Source of the DNA: Amphiduros pacificus
Taxonomy: Eukaryota > Annelida > Polychaeta > Phyllodocida > Hesionidae
Assembly: GCA_949316495.1 (NCBI GenBank)
Contig: OX439002.1
Coordinates: 56,110,031 to 56,174,030, forward strand
DNA: 64,000 nucleotides
Reading direction: 5' to 3'
A program made the position numbers and the translations under genes. A model generated the notes under the pieces. The model was not told the DNA's origin. It saw only the letters and a list, made by a program, of their open reading frames with translations, and did no database searches. This document shows, piece after piece, positions 57,701-64,000 of this stretch (position 1 is its first letter; every line of letters begins with the position of its first letter).

Positions 57701-60700
57701 CGCATTAATAAAATTTTCACAATCCATGTCAACATGAAAAAATCATCGCTTGGTATAAGATAAAATATCAGCATTTTCCCAAATAAGATCAAAATACCTT
57801 GTTGTCCTTGATGTCCTGTCTGGATGCGTACATGGACAGAGGGCGCTCCGTAATCGTGTGGCTTCTCTGGAGTGTGCCCATCTGGTTGGGGTCATTGGGG
57901 TCATAGGTGCCTCCCCTGGGTGGTTCACCCTGGACCCTGGGTGGTGTCACCAGCTCGGCCAGGTTGCCCAGGCTGTGGGTTCTCTTGTGCATCTGTTTAC
58001 CATCTATTGGACTTGTGAAGGCGAGTGGGTACCAGCCCATTCTGATGAAAGTCGTAAGAGTATGTTATAATAAAACTTTATAATCAAAGTAATAAAAGCA
58101 CATCTAAGGAGTATGCAAATGATATGGCAGGTGTAAGGCTTTGTTTTGTTTGAGGTTTGATTTAGTGCGAACAAGCTGCTTAAGTCGCGGCAGTGTAAAA
58201 AGTGTTAATACACAGGAACATACGTTAGGTACCGTATTTACTCGTATATAAGAAGACTCGTATATAAGACGACCCCCCAAAATTGAGGTTATTTTGCTTG
58301 GAAAGACCAATTTCCGAATATAAGACGAGTCAGTTTTCTCTCGAGAGTAAGTACGGTAGAAGGTAACATGTCTGAACTACTAATGGGGCATAATGAAAAC
58401 TATACGAACATCAATTATGCCATTTAATTTAATGCACATCTATCCTTTACATCTAGCATTTGATTACAAAATCACATTTTAAAAAAACAAACTAAGAAAC
58501 ACATTAAATGGAATGAAGTGTCTGCGATTCACAGAAGTAATTACCTATGTGTAGACAAGTTTTCTCCGTAGTGCCACCCATCCCGCTTGTCACCTATGAG
58601 AGCTATGATGTCTCCCTCCATGAAGCTGAGCTGGGTATCTGAATGGGCCTGATGATTGTACATTGCCCTTGCCTGCGGTCGTGACTGCGGTGGGGGGTTT
58701 GGGATCACCTGACCTCGAGCTGAAATTATATTGTAAATAATAAATATGCTTTGCAGAATTGCTAGTGATTCATGTGCTACTTTGTCAGTAGCTGTAACAG
58801 ACCACTTTTATTTCAGTCCTGACTGTATTCAATGTTTCCAAATTTTCACCTGCCATTAATAGGAATTAAACACAAATTTTGAAGAAAAATAAATGTAGAA
58901 AGGTGGTAAATATATTCCTCTTTCACATCTTTTTACATTTTTGTTGGGGCATCCGAATAAGTGTCTTTAAAACCTAGTTGGACAATAATACTCTGAGTAA
59001 TAGCTCCCAAGTATTCTCTTCAAATTATTTGAAATATAACCATGTTAGTCATAATAATATCTAATATCGAAAATATAGTTTCAATAGTGTCTCCCAATTT
59101 AACGATATCATAAAAAAAGATCAATGTTGATATTCTATAGATACTTGTGAATCTTTCCAGCATAATTACCCAATTTCCCCTAAATTTGTGGTTACTTTAC
59201 ACTTCCTGTGATTGGCCATTATTAACTGGCACCACATCTAAATGGCGGCCATATTGATTGATGCATTATGGGTGTTATGTGGTGGTCAGGCAATGATTGA
59301 CAAACATGCAATGCATTCTGTTTGCCAGCTTTACATCTATTTGAACACAATCAGACAGCTCACCTACAGTATTTACTGGGTGTGGCATATGCCATATTCA
59401 TGACAATCATTCAAAGTGTCTATTATATCATGTGTTATTTAATACAACATTGTATATCAATATAATATACAATGTTCATACAGTGCCATACAATGTACTA
59501 CTCCCTGTGAGTGCACCCCGGTATGACCTGACCTCACACAGTGTCATACAATGTACTCCCTGTGTGTGAACCCCGGTATGACCTGACCTCACACAGTGTC
59601 ATACAATGTACTCCCAGTGTGTGCACCCCGGTATGGCCTGACCTCACACTGTGTCATACAATGTACTCCCTGTATGTGAACCCCGGTATGGCCTGACCTC
59701 ACACTGTGTCATACAATGTACTCCCTGTGTGTGAACCCCGGTATGGCCTGACCTCACACAGTGTCATACAATGTACTCCTTGTGAGTGCACCCTGGTATG
59801 ACCTGACCTCACACTGTGTCATACAATGTACTCCCTGTGTGTGCACCCTGGTATGACCTGACCTCACACAGTGTCATACAATGTACTCCCTGTGTGTGCA
59901 CCCTAGTATGACCTGACCTCACACTGTGTCATACAATGTACTCCCTGTGTGTGCACCCTAGTATGACCTGACCTCACACTGTGTCATACAATGTACTCCC
60001 CGTGTGTGGCCCCTGGTATGGCCTGACCTCACACTGTGTCATAGAATGTATTCCCTGTGTGTGGCCCCTGGTATGGCCTGACCTCACACTGTGTCATACA
60101 ATGTATTCCCCGTGTGTGGCCCCTGGTATGGCCTGACCTCACACAGTGTCATACAATGTACTCCCTGTGTGTCCATCCTGATATGGCCTGACCTCACACA
60201 GTGTCATACAATGTACTCCCTGTGTGTGGCCCCTGGTATGGCCTGACCTCACACAGTGTCATACAAAATACTCCCTGTGTGTACACCCAGGAACGCTCTC
60301 TCATGCTCTCAGTTCTGCATGCCTGAATGTTGGTATTTAATGGCACAAATTGATAATGGAGCTAAGCACTAATTTGTTCTGCAAGCATTAATAACTATTT
60401 GAACAACTCTTCAGGCCTATGGGATTTAGTTATGCAAAAATACTCAAAGTGTATCTTTGCAAATAGTTCAAATGGTTTTGCTGAAATTGGTTGGTCTTAA
60501 AAAGGCTTTGATATTTTTGTTTAAGTTTGGGTTTGCATGCCAAATAAGTTGATCAAATATCTGAGGCACAAAAGACAGCACTTGATGTTGAGTGCTGCAA
60601 TTAGGCTGGTCTATTGGGCTACTTCAATCATTGGTCAGACATCATTGCACCTGACTCATTTGAAACTCACAGAACAGATTTCCAGTTAAATGTAACAAAA

Positions 60701-63700
60701 TTTAAGCAGTGCATATGGATTGGCTCCCAGAAATCAATAATGTGACAGATTGATGATGTGTCATTGACTCGGGAAGGAAAAGACACAGATTGGGGATGGT
60801 GGTCACAGATTGGGGATGGTGGTCACAGATTGGGGATGGTGGTCACAGATTGGGGACGGTGGTCACAGACTGGGGATGGTGGTCACAGATTGGGGATGGT
60901 GATCATAGATTGGGGATGGTGGTCACAGATTGGGGATGGTGGACACTGATTGGGGATGGTGGTCATAGATTGGGGATGGTGGTCACAGATTAAAGATAAG
61001 GCATATGAGGGCAAAGATTGTGGGTTAGCGCCCTTTTCATCAGTATAATATATTTATATATCTATGAATGCTTTCATCAGATATATGTACTACAGAAATC
61101 TTGGCTACTTTTCCCACCAAACAATAAAATTGGGGAAATGTTGTGATAAAAATGTAGCAAAGTTCTTCGAACTTAAAGGAGCAATAATTAGGGTAGAACA
61201 ATGCAGTTCTTGATTGGCATCCAATCACCTCTCCATGCATGAATGGCAGCCATGGCAACACAGAGATTGTGTGACAAATAAAACATGACCGGAATCCTGC
61301 TCATTTATTGGTAACTTTGTATTGACTTCACCTAATGGACTGGGCTTCTGGATCTTATAGTATAAATGTGCTGGGTGATTCTAACAAAACATCCATTTCA
61401 TTAAACATGGTACTCTTCCCAGAATAATTCTAAATAAAATCCATACTATTATATTTCAAATCCATACCTTTATATTGCAAATCCATACCCTTCTATTGCA
61501 AATCCATACCCTTATATTGCAAATCCATACCCTTATATTGCAAAAATCATGCTAAAAGGTCAAGTTTAATAACATTCAAAAAGATCAAGCTCAACATTAC
61601 ACAAAATAAGGTTAAATTTAAATAATATAAAATTACTACATTAAACATCACATAAAAACATATATATCTCATATAAAAATAGTTTGTGAAAGTATAAAAT
61701 ATATTGCATACTGGCATAAGGGTCCTCGTGCATCATAGGTCCAGCAGTGCCGTAGTTGAGGCTAGGGGGCGCACTTGTCCCATACATGATACTGCCGCTG
61801 TCCTGACCTGACCCCTGCTGCTCAAAGTCACCTCCACCACGACCCACCTCATCATCAGGATTATTGTAAACATCCTCCTGCAAACATTGCCAAATACAGC
61901 CAAATATAGTCAAATATAGCCAAATATAGCCAAATATAGCCAAATATAGTCAAATATAGCCAAATATAGTCATTCTTACTGACCTTGATAATTAATGTGC
62001 CACTGCATTGATGATGATAAGTGACCAAATTTGATTGAACCATGAATCTTTGCTCTTTGTTTTATTCTGTACTATCTTTGTTTAAAGAGATCTCTGTGTA
62101 ATTTTAACTGATAAAAACATCAAATATTGTTTTACCTGTGACATGATTCTATTTTTTTATGATGTTTTCAATATTCAATGACCTCACTTTATTGTAATCA
62201 CAATTACCAATGACATCACTATTAATGTCATGCTGAGGTCACAGAGGGGTCATGGTTTAACTTGCCCAAGACATTTCCCTCAAGAGTTTATGAACCAAGT
62301 TTTAAAGGACACATACACACACAGTTGCAGCACTATTATAAACTCAACTCTAATGAAATATCTGAGTGTAAAAAGAGGTTTGTCACAGGGATGATCAGAA
62401 AAGAAATATCTAATAGGTGCAGAACACTGTGTTGAAGCACCAAGTATACAGGAAAGTCATGAAATAAAAATAAAGACAAAGTTTAATTTACCTGATTGAT
62501 TTTAAATGACTGTATCACCCCTTCTGATGCCTGTGGTAATATTTGGGAATGTTTGCAGGCATCTGACCACTCTGGTAACCGGTGTGTTAACAATTCATGT
62601 GCCTGTGGATCAATGTAATGTTATCATGCAAACATAAATATCTCAACAGTCAATAATTCAAACTTTGAAAAAAAAATATCAAAAGATAATAAAAAGTTCA
62701 AAAGTGATCCTTTTATAAAAACTGAGGTTAGAAACAAATCCTATTACAATTTTATCAGGGTTAATGTTTAGATATTTAAAATAAAGGTCTGTCTCAAATG
62801 ACACACACAACCTCCCATGACAATTCTAAACACAAACTGAGGAATTGATAAGCCAAAATTATGTAAATTTGGGCTGTTATTTTATGAGTGAAAATGTTAT
62901 TAATATGCCAGTGTTGTTCTCACCTTGCTATGATGTGAAGCATAATTTCGGACCATTGCACAAATTCTGTCTAACAAGAAGCAGTAACATTTTCGTTCCT
63001 CTAATAAAGCCTGAAATTTAACAAAATACCTCCAATCAAAAACACTTGACTAAAATTAAACCAGCATCAATTATTTTAGTATAAAATGGCTGCATATCAT
63101 GTTAAACTTTCAACCAGAATTTAGATGACATTCTACAATCTCCATTTGTTCATAAATATGCCTCTATCTATAAAAATCAGGGTACTTGCTTGGCGTAAAC
63201 TTTGTATTCTATATTCATCTAGTCTCATTTGTGCATCTTTGACCTCTCTGTTATGCTGAAAAAAAAACATTAGACATTATAAAAATTATCCCGTTTGGTA
63301 CATAACTGTCACTCAAAATCAGGACAGAAAGGAACCAGTAAAAGAAGAATGTAAAAAAATGTAAAATCACCTGGAACTCCTTCTGGTCAAATCCATATTT
63401 GGCCGCTTTGCTCTTTTTGCGATGTTTCTTAAGGGCGGACTGTGCCTTATCTACAGGACCTGAGTGATATTTATGCCCGGCTATATACTTCTTGTGTATT
63501 AACTGAAAAAAAAGTCTTGCTTGCTATAATTTCAACAACAACAACAACATTTATGAATAATGAAAAGTAATATGACCCTTCTGAAGAAACAAAATGGATT
63601 GTTCAGACTGTTCGGAGGCCATATTGTTCTATTTTTGTAGTGAGAAATTAGATTGAGCAGATGTGGATCTTCACATTGACTTGTTACGGCTTCTAAGTAT

Positions 63701-63915
63701 TCTTAGAGACAGCAGTGCGGAGGAAGGCAATCAAGCCATTAATTAATGTGTTTTTCAGTATTAAATTCTATTTGACCCTCATTGATTAAAATGTGTTAAT
63801 ATTACAAATTGAATGTTTTAACTTTATAGCAAGACATACTTACACTCGTCTGTTTGAATTCATTTTCTTGCTTTGTTTCTAATGGTATTAATAATTCTGC
63901 ATGGAATGACTTTAT
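51740..63915 (-). CDS. BAIAP2: IRSp53/BAIAP2 family I-BAR and SH3 adaptor, 5' end missing
   Basis: IRSp53-type proteins bend the plasma membrane outward with an I-BAR domain and recruit actin regulators through SH3 and proline-rich parts. Exons in transcript order are 63915-63844, 63502-63371, 63255-63190, 63010-62924, 62602-62492, 61877-61712, 58719-58545, 58041-57798, 57133-57020, 53425-52911 and 51905-51740; 615 residues are visible. Exons 1-5 encode the second half of the I-BAR, with KSFHAELLIPLETKQ, a basic ALKKHRKKSKAAK stretch and ALLEERKCYCFLLDR. The SH3 spans two exons (ARAMYNHQ to GWYPLAFTSP). Next come THSLGNL, a His/Gln/Pro-rich region with FPPPPPPPP, and a Gln/His-rich end LPENYYSR. 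The Cdc42-binding CRIB-like motif of human IRSp53 is not visible between I-BAR and SH3. The SH3 argues against MTSS1. The intron after 63190 must use a GC donor. Confidence 0.88.
53426..57019 (-). other. BAIAP2 intron contents (3.6 kb)
   Basis: This AT-rich intron precedes the long proline-rich exon. It contains scattered TGACCTTG and AGGTCA-like words (for example near 54955, 55290 and 55440) and the repeated phrase GTAGGTCAGTA. I recognise no coding exon or complete mobile element. Confidence 0.55.
58231..58357. mobile_element. MITE of the ACCGTATTTACTCG family
   Basis: It starts ACCGTATTTACTCGTATATA, contains GACGACCCCCCAAAATTGAG as in the copy at 33774, and ends GAGAGTAAGTACGGT, with TA at each border. 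It is 127 bases, inserted in the BAIAP2 intron between the two SH3 exons. Confidence 0.75.
59482..60290. repeat. 55-bp minisatellite, about 14.5 copies
   Basis: The unit begins GTCATACAATGTACTCCCTG, continues TGTGTGCACCCCGGTATG and ends ACCTGACCTCACACAGT. Variation is concentrated at a few positions (CCCCGG or CCCTAG, CAGT or CTGT), giving higher-order blocks. Confidence 0.95.
60784..60992. repeat. 20-bp minisatellite, about 10 copies
   Basis: The unit CACAGATTGGGGATGGTGGT is repeated almost without change, which points to recent expansion. Open frames through it are repeat artefacts. Confidence 0.95.
61439..61543. repeat. 21-bp tandem repeat, 5 copies
   Basis: Five units of ATCCATACCCTTATATTGCA plus A, the first two slightly diverged. 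The array lies about 170 bases downstream of the BAIAP2 exon that ends at 61712. Confidence 0.92.
61891..61970 (-). repeat. 10-bp tandem repeat, 8 copies, at a splice acceptor
   Basis: The plus-strand unit is CAAATATAGC or CAAATATAGT. On the BAIAP2 strand it reads CTATATTTGG and forms the end of the intron, stopping 12 bases before the acceptor AG (61879-61878). Five units carry CCAAATATAG, one base from the SRF CArG consensus. Confidence 0.93.
62238..62380. repeat. Dispersed repeat family B, copy 2
   Basis: It aligns to 50425-50560 (CAAGACATTTCCCTCAAGAG, GCAGCACTA, ATCTGAGTGTAAA). It lies in the BAIAP2 intron between 62491 and 61878. Confidence 0.6.
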
Positions 63916-64000
63916 CTGCAAAAAATGAATAATTTTCATTATGTAAAATATTCAGGACAGATCTTCACATTTCACAAAGAACATATTTGAATATAGGTTC

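Larger units (their letters stand above)
58720..61711 (-). other. BAIAP2 intron with four tandem arrays in or near it
   Basis: The 3 kb intron between the linker exon and the first SH3 exon holds the 55-bp (59482), 20-bp (60784) and 21-bp (61439) arrays described separately. The remaining sequence is AT-rich, with no recognisable exon. Confidence 0.6.

Noticed and set aside
58545-58719. MTSS1/MIM as an alternative identity for the I-BAR gene
   Set aside because: The MTSS family lacks an SH3 domain and ends in a WH2. Here an SH3 is clear and no WH2 is seen.
60758-60993. Plus-strand Gly/Trp/Asp-rich frames
   Set aside because: They are by-products of the 20-bp array.

Overview
This is animal nuclear DNA: AT-rich, with genes broken into many small exons by GT-AG introns, and with arrays of minisatellites and small non-coding DNA transposons. 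The proteins resemble those of protostome animals. The long introns, tRNA-derived SINE and abundant MITEs would fit a marine lophotrochozoan such as a mollusc, but nothing here fixes the phylum. I see no rRNA or intact tRNA gene, no CRISPR array, and no retroviral, LTR or Polinton fossil.

Five conserved genes lie in alternating orientation. (1) PCNA, minus strand: only coding exon 1 (287-507); the rest is off the left edge. (2) MICU1, plus strand, 3524-15344: 11 coding exons that join in frame to 517 residues. (3) An hnRNP H/F family RNA-binding protein, minus strand, 26836-20516: 10 coding exons, 512 residues, three quasi-RRMs. (4) MOB1, plus strand, 28622-37245: 4 coding exons, 226 residues. 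(5) An IRSp53/BAIAP2 family I-BAR + SH3 protein, minus strand, 63915-51740: the last 11 coding exons (615 residues); its start is off the right edge. All splice junctions were read by eye and checked by reading-frame sum and by recalled human homologues.

Layout: PCNA and MICU1 are head to head, with E2F-type sites and a CCAAT box between them. MICU1 and the hnRNP H gene converge on a 5.2 kb spacer. The hnRNP H gene and MOB1 are head to head across a CpG-richer 0.4 kb. MOB1 and BAIAP2 converge on a 14.5 kb spacer that has no recognisable gene but holds three minisatellites, a SINE and several dispersed repeats. The genes belong to unrelated pathways (replication clamp, mitochondrial calcium gating, splicing, Hippo signalling, actin and membrane curvature), so apart from the two shared promoter regions I infer no joint function.

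The most notable sequence-level observations are: a duplicated 3' splice site in MICU1 that would give a stop if used; an EF-hand 2 in MICU1 without its usual glycine; a GC-AG intron in BAIAP2 required by the reading frame; a 16-copy 40-bp minisatellite in which every unit carries a near-perfect 5' splice site; a 24-bp minisatellite apparently grown from the A-box half of a tRNA-like sequence; a 10-bp array of CArG-like units abutting a BAIAP2 splice acceptor; and a 2.3 kb fold-back composite transposon ending 34 bases before a MOB1 exon.
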